The notes beneath the pieces were generated by a model. That model saw nothing but the letters and a program-made list of their open reading frames with translations, ran no database searches and had not been told where the DNA came from. The translations under genes were made by a program, and so were the position numbers. Of a DNA stretch of 64,000 bases, positions 9,092-16,232 are shown one piece after another (position 1 is the stretch's first letter; each line of letters opens with the position of its first letter). Where the stretch lies: assembly GCF_003258705.1 (NCBI RefSeq), contig NZ_CP029480.1, positions 2,480,001 to 2,544,000 of the forward strand. Direction: 5' to 3'. The DNA is from Arcticibacterium luteifluviistationis. GTDB taxonomy: Bacteria; Bacteroidota; Bacteroidia; Cytophagales; Spirosomataceae.

Positions 9092-9751
9092 GGTTTTTAT
9101 TGACTTTCATCCAAACTGTCTGCCGCAATATATAAACTAAATTAAATATGTTTTTTTAATGGCTTTGTTTAAATATTCTCAGAAAGCAGCAGAGTCCCCT
9201 TACACTATCCAAAAAAAAGTTCATAAAATCCTTATCTCTTGAAACGTAAGCATACTCTATCTTTAGTTTGACTTAATGAGTTGTATTACCTAAACTTTTA
9301 TTCATTCAGGAAGCCTTTTATTAAAAAATATCATTAGTATAATTACTACTTTTCTATTATCTTAAAACTTCAGCTTTTCAATAAACTTCTCTACCCTTTT
9401 CTCAGAAGGAATAATATGGATAATCACTAGTCATAGCTTCATGTGTCACCACATTAAAAATCACCCTAAGATGCTTTATATAAATGTCAATAGTTGTAAA
9501 TGATGCAGAAGTGCCTTTTAATATTCCTTTTTGTAGAATTAAACATTCCTTACTATATGAAGCAAGGTCCTATCTTTTGGCAAATGGCACGTTTTAAACC
9601 CATACATCTCAAAATTATTCACTTAATAAGCCAATCTAAAAACATAATATATCACTCTCTTATGATTAAAGTCATATTACCCTCAGGGCTCATATCATAG
9701 CGTTTATCAAAGATTACAGACATATTGCAATTACAAATTAATTATTTAAAA
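9092..9751. other. 660-bp gap upstream of the sigma gene
   Basis: This gap is AT-rich and holds the divergent upstream regions of the sigma gene (minus) and the repeat-tailed lipoprotein (plus). The only coding-like material seen is a decayed integrase fragment at 9402-9569 on the minus strand. A 66-codon plus-strand frame at 9500-9700 overlaps that fragment antisense and shows no protein character. No tRNA or terminator was recognised. Confidence 0.5.
9402..9569 (-). pseudogene. Remnant of a tyrosine recombinase (SAM-like N-terminal domain)
   Basis: A 55-codon stop-bounded minus-strand stretch (TAG just upstream at 9570-9572, TGA at 9402-9404) has no start codon of its own and reads SFTTIDIYIKHLRVIFNVV followed by THEAMTSDYPYYSF. 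This is the pattern of the SAM-like core-binding domain of Bacteroidota site-specific integrases, where a TT(V/I)xIYLRxLRxIFN helix precedes a YPF motif. Neighbouring frames continue with protein-like sequence on both sides: EMYGFKTCHLPKDRTLLHI upstream and IIPSEKRVEKFIEKLKF down to a TAA at 9363-9365. That suggests at least two frameshifts. No catalytic Arg/His/Tyr domain remains. It is a footprint of an old mobile element beside the sigma/SusCD operon. Identification is by eye. Confidence 0.5.
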
Positions 9752-10828
9752 ATGAGAAAGTTAGCACTCCCATTCCTGATTATTCTTTTGACCGGATGCA
9801 TGGCTCAGAAACCGGTAGCTGTAGTACCCTCAAATTACGACATTAGCGACAACCTAGATTTGGAAGCTGTGGCATCCATATTTGGAGAGTCCAGAGATTT
9901 GGAAGATTTTGAATACCGTCTTAATGACCCCAAATCTAAAATATCTAACCTTGACTTGAATGAAGATGGATATGTGGACTACTTACGGGTGGTAGAATCT
10001 GTAGAAAGGGGTATTCATATTATTGCTATTCAAGCTGCACTTGGCAATGACTTATTTCAAGATGTGGCCACCATTGATGTGGAAAAAGACACCTATAATA
10101 AACCACAAATTCAATTTATTGGGCACCCTTATTTTTATGGGTCAAACTATATTATACAGCCACTTTATTATCACACACCTTTTATTGTTAGTTCTTTTTG
10201 GGGACCAAGTTATATAACATGGCAGTCTCCTTATTATTATGGCTATTATCCAAGCTATTATAATCATTGGAGGCCATCTCCTGTGCATCAGTACGTTACG
10301 AATGTTCATGTCTATAGAAATGAGAAAAACACTTATAAATATGTTCCAGAGAGACGAAGCACTACGGTAAGCCCATTGGTTAGAGACAACAGAAGAAATG
10401 ATTATGTGGCTAAAAAGCCAACTCAAACTTTTGAAACCCGAAATAAAACATTAGGTAACAAACAAGATTTACAGCTTAGAAGGAACACCAACAGTTCTAC
10501 AAATAACAGAACATCAGAAAACGCTGTACCTCGAGATAGAACAAGCAACACGAATAATACTGACAGAAGCTCAAGACCTACAGCAAATCCTACTCCAAGT
10601 GAAAGGACACCAAAAAACACGCCAAGCACGAGACAGCCAACAAGCACACCAAGTACTAGAAATCCAACAAGTACTCCAACAACAAGAAAACCAGCAAGTA
10701 CTCCAACGACAAGAGAACCAGCAAGCACTCCAACAACAAGAAAACCAGCAAGCACTCCAACAACAAGAAAACCAGCAAGCACCACGCCCAAACCCAGAAG
10801 TAACACCAAAGAATCGGATAAAGATTAA
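9752..10828 (+). CDS. Lipoprotein with EF-hand-like motif and 9-residue Thr/Pro repeat tail
   Basis: The ATG at 9752 is preferred over an in-frame TTG at 9725 because it puts MRKLALPFLIILLTGC (lipobox Cys16) at the N-terminus. The folded part contains DLNEDGYVD near residue 80, an EF-hand-like calcium loop, then a Tyr-rich stretch (FYGSNYIIQPLYYHTPF and YYYGYYPSYYNHW). From about residue 225 it is polar low complexity, and residues about 290-345 are six 9-residue units of the form xTRxPxSTP. The repeat is also visible as 27-bp DNA units at about 10620-10790. Probably a surface protein whose disordered tail tethers or binds polymer. No function assigned. Confidence 0.8.
   Translation: MRKLALPFLIILLTGCMAQKPVAVVPSNYDISDNLDLEAVASIFGESRDLEDFEYRLNDPKSKISNLDLNEDGYVDYLRVVESVERGIHIIAIQAALGNDLFQDVATIDVEKDTYNKPQIQFIGHPYFYGSNYIIQPLYYHTPFIVSSFWGPSYITWQSPYYYGYYPSYYNHWRPSPVHQYVTNVHVYRNEKNTYKYVPERRSTTVSPLVRDNRRNDYVAKKPTQTFETRNKTLGNKQDLQLRRNTNSSTNNRTSENAVPRDRTSNTNNTDRSSRPTANPTPSERTPKNTPSTRQPTSTPSTRNPTSTPTTRKPASTPTTREPASTPTTRKPASTPTTRKPASTTPKPRSNTKESDKD
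10620..10790 (+). repeat. 27-bp in-frame tandem repeat encoding xTRxPxSTP units
   Basis: Six consecutive 27-bp units occupy the 3' part of the lipoprotein gene, each encoding nine residues (STRQPTSTP, STRNPTSTP, TTRKPASTP, TTREPASTP, TTRKPASTP, TTRKPASTT). The last three are nearly identical in DNA as well, so unit number is likely to vary between strains by slippage or recombination. Confidence 0.8.
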
Positions 10829-10882
10829 TGTTGTCCATTGCTTATATAGGAAACACCAAAACGGAGAATGATAAATAAGATA

Positions 10883-11020
10883 ATGACACAAACCCTCCTA
10901 GAAACTTTGGACGGAAGCACGAACAAGTGTGGCACCAAAGCAGAAGCTTTTGGAAGGATAGTTTCCCATACAAATGATATCGCTGGGCAAATGGAGATTT
11001 TTAATAAGTATGATTCTTAA
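10883..11020 (+). CDS. Small hypothetical ORF (45 residues)
   Basis: An ATG at 10883 opens a 45-codon frame (MTQTLLETLDGSTNKCGTKA and so on) ending TAA at 11020, 27 bp before the ROK kinase start and on the same strand. The composition is protein-like, with few rare residues and balanced charge. It has no recognisable domain and may be a gene remnant or a small leader peptide for the kinase operon. Weakly supported. Confidence 0.25.
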   Translation: MTQTLLETLDGSTNKCGTKAEAFGRIVSHTNDIAGQMEIFNKYDS

Positions 11021-11047
11021 ATTTAAGTGAAACATAAATACAACACC

Positions 11048-12010
11048 ATGGAATTAGTAATAGGAATAGATATTGGCGGTACTAAAACGAAAATAGGCCT
11101 TGTTGATAAAGAAGGAAAATGTTTAGAAGACACTTTTTTCAGAACAAAAGAATACCCTGACATTGATGACTATTTAGATAAAGTAGTCGCCACGATAGAA
11201 GAGCTTAAAGATAAATTTAATTACGCCAACATCTTGGGCTGCGGCATAGGTGCACCAAATGCATCTAGTAAAAATGGTACGATAGAAAATGCCTCCAATT
11301 TATTATGGAAAGGCACGGTTCCTATTATCAAGAAACTAAATGAACGCATGCCAATGCCCATGAGAATCATGAACGACGCCAGTGTGGCGGCATTGGGCGA
11401 AATGCTTTTTGGAAATGCCAAAGGCATGTCTGATTTCATAGTAATAACACTCGGCACTGGTTTTGGTTCTGGCATAGTGGCCAATGGTAAATTAATAGAC
11501 GGCTTTGATGGTTTCGCTGGAGAATTAGGGCATATTGACATGACCTTGGGCGATGGACGAATTACAGGTTTAGGAGTCAAAGGTGGTTTAGAAGCCTATG
11601 TTTCTGCCACAGGCTTAAAACGAACCATTATGTACATGCAAAGTAAATACCTAGACGAAAGCAGGTTTAGGTCAATAGCTTACAATGATTTACATGGTGA
11701 AGACATTACCAAAGCAGCCGAAGAAGGTGACCCTATAGCTTTAAAGGCTTTTGATTATACTGCCAAAATTCTAGGACTAGCTCTAGCTAATTTCACAGCC
11801 TTTACTCAACCAGAGGCCTTCTTTTTACTAGGAGGACTTGTGAATAGTGGCAAATGGATATTAGACCCATTACACACTTATTTTGAGGAACATTTACTAG
11901 AGGTCTACAAAGGCAAGGTGAAATTATTAAGCTCTGGAATGGAGGGGAAAACTGCCGCTATTTCCGGTGCAGCCTCTTTGATTTGGGAAAGTCATACTGA
12001 TGAATATTAA
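11048..12010 (+). CDS. ROK family sugar kinase (glucokinase-like) lacking the zinc-cysteine motif
   Basis: The ATG at 11048 gives a 320-residue protein starting MELVIGIDIGGTKTKIG, the ATP phosphate-binding loop, directly at the N-terminus; a GTG at 11027 would only add seven residues. The catalytic Asp lies in MNDASVAALGE, followed by ITLGTGFGSG and GELGHIDM. In typical ROK proteins a CxCGxxGCxE zinc site follows the GH; here the matching stretch is RITGLGVKGGLEAYVSATG, with all three cysteines gone but the ending GGLEAYVS conserved. It probably phosphorylates glucose or a related hexose. A DUF302 gene follows after 12 bp and is likely cotranscribed. Confidence 0.88.
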   Translation: MELVIGIDIGGTKTKIGLVDKEGKCLEDTFFRTKEYPDIDDYLDKVVATIEELKDKFNYANILGCGIGAPNASSKNGTIENASNLLWKGTVPIIKKLNERMPMPMRIMNDASVAALGEMLFGNAKGMSDFIVITLGTGFGSGIVANGKLIDGFDGFAGELGHIDMTLGDGRITGLGVKGGLEAYVSATGLKRTIMYMQSKYLDESRFRSIAYNDLHGEDITKAAEEGDPIALKAFDYTAKILGLALANFTAFTQPEAFFLLGGLVNSGKWILDPLHTYFEEHLLEVYKGKVKLLSSGMEGKTAAISGAASLIWESHTDEY

Positions 12011-12022
12011 ACACAAAAAATT

Positions 12023-12415
12023 ATGAATTACTGTTTTAGTAAAGTTTTAGAAGGAAAAAGTTTTGATGAAGCCGTAGAGATAGTTACCGCCGAACTAAAA
12101 AAAGAAGGTTTTGGTATCTTAAATGAAATTGACTTACAGGCAACCTTAAAAAATAAGATTGATGTAGATTTTAAGAAATATAAAATCTTAGGAGCCTGTA
12201 ATCCTGGTTTTGCTCACAAAGCACTATTGGCCGAAGATAAAATCGGACTTTTTCTACCTTGCAATGTCATTGTGGAGGAGCATGAGAATGGGCAAGTTGA
12301 AGTTTCTGCTATCGACCCCATGGCGTCTATGAGCAGCGTACAAAATGAAACTCTAGCGACGCTAGCCGCAGACGTTCAAGCAAAGATGAAAGCGGTGATA
12401 CAAAACCTTAGCTAA
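12023..12415 (+). CDS. DUF302 family protein
   Basis: A 130-residue soluble protein matching the DUF302 pattern: an N-terminal SFDEAVEIVTAELKKEGFGI, then EIDLQATLKNKIDVDFKKYK, then CNPGFAHKALLAEDKIGLFL followed by PCNVIVEE and a closing VSAIDPMASM. Members are small alpha/beta proteins of unknown biochemical role, often linked to redox or metal stress. It starts 12 bp after the ROK kinase stop, so the two probably share a transcript. Confidence 0.88.
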   Translation: MNYCFSKVLEGKSFDEAVEIVTAELKKEGFGILNEIDLQATLKNKIDVDFKKYKILGACNPGFAHKALLAEDKIGLFLPCNVIVEEHENGQVEVSAIDPMASMSSVQNETLATLAADVQAKMKAVIQNLS

Positions 12416-12711
12416 TGGGAGGCTTCAAAAATAATTTTAGCTAATTTATTATAAGCTGTGGGGAATTCTTTTAGCTTGCAATGGCCAATAACCCGCCATT
12501 TGTAGGCGACTATATTTGAACTAAACACATAGCTTGGCACCATCCTATTCGCTCAGTGAGGTCGTGTCTTTCTATTGTCTTTCGTAATTAAGGTTGAATG
12601 ACTCTCCAATCTCTTTCTATATACTTAAGAATTAATTTAACAGCCTTTGGTAGTAATTTGTATTTGCCGTAATTGCTATCCTTAATGAATCAACCTTTTG
12701 TCTAAACCAAA

Positions 12712-14403
12712 ATGAATTACCTAAAAATTGCAAAAAAAGGGCTCTTCCTTTTTGCTGGGCTAAGTGCCGTTTTATTTACTTTTTCTTGTGAATCTGAAAA
12801 GAAAACGGAGCGACCAAACATCGTTTTTATCATGTCTGACGACCACGCCTATCAGGCTATCTCAGCTTACGATAATAAACTGATAGAGACACCAAATATT
12901 GACAGAATTGCCCAGAAAGGAATGCTGTTTACCAACGCCAGTGTAACCAACTCCATCTGTGCACCTTCTAGAGCCACCATATTGACAGGAAAACATTCTC
13001 ATATGAATGGCAAAGTGGATAATGTCAATCCTTTTGATACCACTAATGTTACCTTTCCTCAGTTATTACAGGATGCTGGATATCAAACCGCTATGTTTGG
13101 AAAACTTCATTTTGGCAATAGCCCAAAAGGTTTTGACCAATTTAAAATACTTCCAGGTCAAGGAGACTATTACAATCCAGATTTTATCACTAAAAACGAA
13201 GGTAAGATTACCGTAAAAGGTTATGTAACAGATATCATTACTGATATGACGCTAGACTGGTTAGATAAAGAAAGAGAGGAAGAAAAACCATTTATGCTCA
13301 TGTATCTACATAAAGCTCCGCACCGCTCATGGTTTATGGCAGAGCGTCATATGGAAGAATTTACCAACAAAACTTTCCCAGAGCCAGCCACACTTTTTGA
13401 CAGCCATGAAGGTATGCCAGCAGCAAAGGCTGCCGAAATGAACATTAGTGGAAATATGGGTTGGGGTTATGATCTGAAGATATATCCTGAAACTATGGAT
13501 GAAATAGGTTTAGAAGAAATGAGTTCTTTTGATAAATCGGGTTTTGACCGCTATTATAACCGACTAGATTCTTCTCAGAAGGCCAATTTTGACTTGTTTT
13601 ATAAAAAGAGAAGTGCTGATTTAAAAGAACGTTATCCGTCAATGACTAAGGAAGATTTAACGAAATGGCGATATCAAGTTTATATGCAAGACTATTTAGG
13701 AACCATTAAGTCTGTAGATGAGAATGTGGGGCGTGTCTTAGATTATTTAGAAGAAAATAACCTGATGGATAATACTATCATCGTTTACACTTCTGACCAA
13801 GGCTTTTACTTAGGTGAGCATGGTTGGTTTGATAAGCGTTTTGTTTATGACGAGAGTTTTAAAACACCTCTTTTGGTCTCATGGCCTAATCGGGTAAAAG
13901 CAGGTAGCGTATCTGATGAATTAGTTCAAAACCTTGACTTTGCTCAAACCTTCCTTGATGTAGCCGGTGTAGAACAACCAGCCGAAATGCAAGGAAAAAG
14001 TATGGTACCCGTGTTAACGGGAGATACAGAAAACTGGAATAGAGATGCCGTTTATTATCATTATTACGAGCATCCATCTGAACATAATGTAAATCGTCAT
14101 TACGCTGCCGTAACCAAAGATTATAAGCTTATTCATTACTACTTTGACCTAGATTATTGGGAGCTGATTGACAGAAAAAAAGACCCATTAGAGCAGCATA
14201 ATTATTACGGAGACCCAGCTTACGCTGAAATACAGAAGGAAATGCATGCCAAATTAGATGGACTCAGAGAGCAATACGGCGACAATGAGACTATCAGTCA
14301 GAAATACATTGACGATTATATGCCGCTAGCCAAAGAGGGTAATTCTTTTGGCGTTTCTGACGAAATCCTTAAAGGTATTGTGGACAAGTGGGAAGCTAAG
14401 TAG
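12712..14403 (+). CDS. Type I sulfatase, lipoprotein (N-acetylglucosamine-6-sulfatase-like)
   Basis: This is a 563-residue sulfatase with a lipoprotein signal (LFTFSC). RPNIVFIMSDDHAYQAIS supplies the metal-binding acidic pair. SICAPSRATILTGKH holds the C-x-P-S-R formylglycine motif with modifiable Cys83, so an anaerobic-type or FGE maturase is required elsewhere in the genome. SDQGFYLGEHGWFDKRFVYD is typical of sulfatases acting on GlcNAc-6-sulfate or related sugars, but subfamily assignment is tentative. It probably acts at the cell surface or in the periplasm to desulfate polysaccharide. It stands alone on the plus strand with a strong terminator behind it. Confidence 0.9.
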   Translation: MNYLKIAKKGLFLFAGLSAVLFTFSCESEKKTERPNIVFIMSDDHAYQAISAYDNKLIETPNIDRIAQKGMLFTNASVTNSICAPSRATILTGKHSHMNGKVDNVNPFDTTNVTFPQLLQDAGYQTAMFGKLHFGNSPKGFDQFKILPGQGDYYNPDFITKNEGKITVKGYVTDIITDMTLDWLDKEREEEKPFMLMYLHKAPHRSWFMAERHMEEFTNKTFPEPATLFDSHEGMPAAKAAEMNISGNMGWGYDLKIYPETMDEIGLEEMSSFDKSGFDRYYNRLDSSQKANFDLFYKKRSADLKERYPSMTKEDLTKWRYQVYMQDYLGTIKSVDENVGRVLDYLEENNLMDNTIIVYTSDQGFYLGEHGWFDKRFVYDESFKTPLLVSWPNRVKAGSVSDELVQNLDFAQTFLDVAGVEQPAEMQGKSMVPVLTGDTENWNRDAVYYHYYEHPSEHNVNRHYAAVTKDYKLIHYYFDLDYWELIDRKKDPLEQHNYYGDPAYAEIQKEMHAKLDGLREQYGDNETISQKYIDDYMPLAKEGNSFGVSDEILKGIVDKWEAK

Positions 14404-14426
14404 AGCGTTTTCTTCTCCATTTCATT

Positions 14427-14469
14427 AAAAAAAAAGCCACGAGCCATTTCAAAATGGTCGTGGCTTTTT
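14427..14469. terminator. Bidirectional intrinsic terminator between convergent genes
   Basis: A long hairpin at 14434-14465 pairs AAGCCACG with CGTGGCTT and, after a one-base bulge, GCCATT with AATGGT. It is flanked by an A run on the left and a T run on the right, so it serves the sulfatase (plus) and the lipoprotein gene (minus). Confidence 0.85.
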
Positions 14470-14486
14470 CTATAACAGAGCTAACA

Positions 14487-15143
14487 CTAATTCAACTGTT
14501 CCCTAATAGAGACTTTGTTTGTTAGGCTTTCATCATAATAGTCAATAATTAATACAGCACCAACGCCAGGAATAACGTACTGTTCACTTGGGTAAATTCG
14601 TAGACTACCTGAATTTGTAAGCGTAAACTTTGCTGTCATGTAATGGATACAGTTCTCGTATTTGGTACCAGAAAGTGGTGAGACAACACTGGTGTTTAAA
14701 GATAAAACCTCAACGCTTTTTGTTCCTGTTATCTCTTCAAATCGCTCACCCGTTATTGGCTTATAGGTATACACAAAACTATTATAGACATCTCCTTTAG
14801 CTGCAGGATATTTGTAAATCACGGTCTCTTTAGCGTTAAAGGAATAATAGTAATATAAACCATCAGATTTATTACTTACAAAAGTGTTAGTAGCCTCATT
14901 TTTATACCACTTTTCACCAGCAATCAGCGTGTCGCCGCTAATGGCTTGCGAAAAACGTCTGTCTGCAGATTCTTGACCATCTGGGTCGTATGTTTTTATC
15001 CAGTAATTAAAGGTTTTTCCTATGCTTAACGGAAACAAATCCGTTTCTGAAAACAGCGGATTAGGTTCTTCTCCTTTTTCACCATCACAAGCAATTAAAA
15101 AAGAAAAACACGCAAGAATGATAATTTGATAGATGATTTTCAT
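14487..15143 (-). CDS. Hypothetical lipoprotein
   Basis: The ATG at 15143 is chosen over an upstream in-frame ATG at 15212 because it yields a clean lipoprotein signal (MKIIYQIIILACFSFLIAC, Cys19) and 218 residues. The mature part (LFPLSIGKTFNYWIKTYDPD, KWYKNEATNTFV, then repeated Tyr/Ser beta-strand-like sequence) looks like an all-beta secreted domain of a kind common in Bacteroidota and not functionally characterised. No enzymatic motif is seen. It is convergent with the sulfatase gene. Confidence 0.75.
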   Translation of the reverse strand: MKIIYQIIILACFSFLIACDGEKGEEPNPLFSETDLFPLSIGKTFNYWIKTYDPDGQESADRRFSQAISGDTLIAGEKWYKNEATNTFVSNKSDGLYYYYSFNAKETVIYKYPAAKGDVYNSFVYTYKPITGERFEEITGTKSVEVLSLNTSVVSPLSGTKYENCIHYMTAKFTLTNSGSLRIYPSEQYVIPGVGAVLIIDYYDESLTNKVSIREQLN

Positions 15144-15277
15144 GCCTTTTGGGGGAATAATGTAACTTAGATATTTCTGCCACAAAAGTCTAACAGAAAG
15201 CATCATACCCATAAAGATGAAAGCAAGAATATTATAATCCTAGCCTTAAGAAGCTTTTTATAGGCAAGGTTTTATAT

Positions 15278-15291
15278 TACGGTATACCGTA
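15278..15291. promoter_or_regulatory. Perfect 14-bp palindrome, candidate operator
   Basis: TACGGTATACCGTA is perfectly self-complementary and lies in the 210-bp gap between the lipoprotein start (15143) and the end of the NUDIX-type regulator gene (15354), about 135 bp upstream of the lipoprotein start. Such sites often bind dimeric TetR- or GntR-type repressors. No regulator is assigned. Confidence 0.35.
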
Positions 15292-15353
15292 TCAATTCTT
15301 AGCTAGAAAAAGCATGAAATACTTTAAAATAACTTCATTTTTCTGATAGCCTT

Positions 15354-16085
15354 TCAATGCTTAAATCGATACAAATAAGGAGCCTTATTAGCAGCACCTG
15401 TATACTTCTTTTCCAAACGCTCTAGTACGTTTAAGTCTAGCATCTTTTTTTGGAAGTTGTTTCTCGCAAATGGCTTATCGTAAACAGCTTCGTATAGCTC
15501 TTTAAGTTCACGCATGGTAAAGGTTTCTGGAAGCAGATTAAAACCAATAAGCTTTCTATCAAAATTTAGACGTAGTGTTTCTAAAGCATGCTCCACCATA
15601 AGACTATGGTCCATTATTAAATTGGGAAGTTTCTTATAATCAACCCACTCCACCTTTTCATCAAACACGCCTTTACTAAGTTTTACTCTGTCAATTTCTA
15701 CTAAGGCATAATAAGCAATAGACACAAAACGCTGACTTAACCACTTAAAATCCTCCTTTGTAAAAAAATCACTTTTAGGAACATTCAAGAGGTTTTCAAA
15801 AAGCACATTATTACTCCTCCCCTCTTGTCCAAATACTCGGTATTGCTCCAGAAAAATATCACGTAATCCTGTTCGTTCCTCTAAGATTCTAGCTGCCGCC
15901 AAATCTGTACCTTCCTCCTTGTAAATAAAGCCACCAGGCAAAGACCAAAAGTCCCCTTCAAAATGAACCTTTGCTACCAAAACCTTCAACTCCTTATTCT
16001 TATAACCAAAAATTACAGAATCTATAGAAAGTTGGTCAATGTATTCTTCTGCTTTAAACAATTTCATTCCTTCCATATTATCCAC
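15354..16085 (-). CDS. NUDIX-domain transcriptional regulator (NrtR/AraR-like)
   Basis: A 243-residue protein with an N-terminal Nudix fold and a C-terminal winged helix (LLPETFTMRELKELYEAVYD then KPFARNNFQKKMLDLNVLER). The Nudix box GGFIYKEEGTDLAAARILEE is degenerate: the REUxEExGU core reads RILEERTGL, losing two of the glutamates that bind catalytic metal. This architecture belongs to regulators that use a dead Nudix domain to sense a sugar or nucleotide metabolite. It is divergent from the large ThuA/sugar dehydrogenase gene, and a perfect inverted repeat lies in the 147-bp gap between them, so it probably controls that gene. An internal ATG six residues in (16067) is also possible. Confidence 0.85.
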   Translation of the reverse strand: MDNMEGMKLFKAEEYIDQLSIDSVIFGYKNKELKVLVAKVHFEGDFWSLPGGFIYKEEGTDLAAARILEERTGLRDIFLEQYRVFGQEGRSNNVLFENLLNVPKSDFFTKEDFKWLSQRFVSIAYYALVEIDRVKLSKGVFDEKVEWVDYKKLPNLIMDHSLMVEHALETLRLNFDRKLIGFNLLPETFTMRELKELYEAVYDKPFARNNFQKKMLDLNVLERLEKKYTGAANKAPYLYRFKH

Positions 16086-16160
16086 AAAAATACCGCTATC
16101 TGCTTTATGAATCGTTCAATTCTAGCTTCATTATTCGAATATAAACTTACACAAATTCAA

Positions 16161-16177
16161 TGTCTAAAAAATAGACA
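16161..16177. promoter_or_regulatory. Inverted repeat TGTCTA-N5-TAGACA, candidate operator
   Basis: A perfect 6-bp inverted repeat with a 5-bp spacer lies in the divergent intergenic region between the NUDIX-type regulator and the ThuA/dehydrogenase gene, 56 bp upstream of the latter's start. Symmetry and position suit a binding site for the dimeric regulator encoded next door. The assignment is inference. Confidence 0.45.
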
Positions 16178-16232
16178 ATAAAGTTTTTCTTAATACCTTT
16201 AAGCCTGAAATAAAATTAACCTTTACCTACCT

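Noticed and set aside
9500-9700. 66-residue plus-strand ORF
   Set aside because: It lies antisense to the integrase remnant and has no signal or domain.
10423-10809. Long minus-strand and alternate-frame ORFs over the lipoprotein tail
   Set aside because: They are low-complexity shadows of the 27-bp repeat.
12412-12543. 43-residue minus-strand ORF between the DUF302 and sulfatase genes
   Set aside because: The composition is protein-like, but there is no family match, no continuation upstream and overlap with the DUF302 stop; too little to call.
12548-12562. 15-mer TTCGCTCAGTGAGGT shared with 58601-58615 at 14 of 15 positions
   Set aside because: Matches of this length are expected by chance in 64 kb and the flanks do not align.
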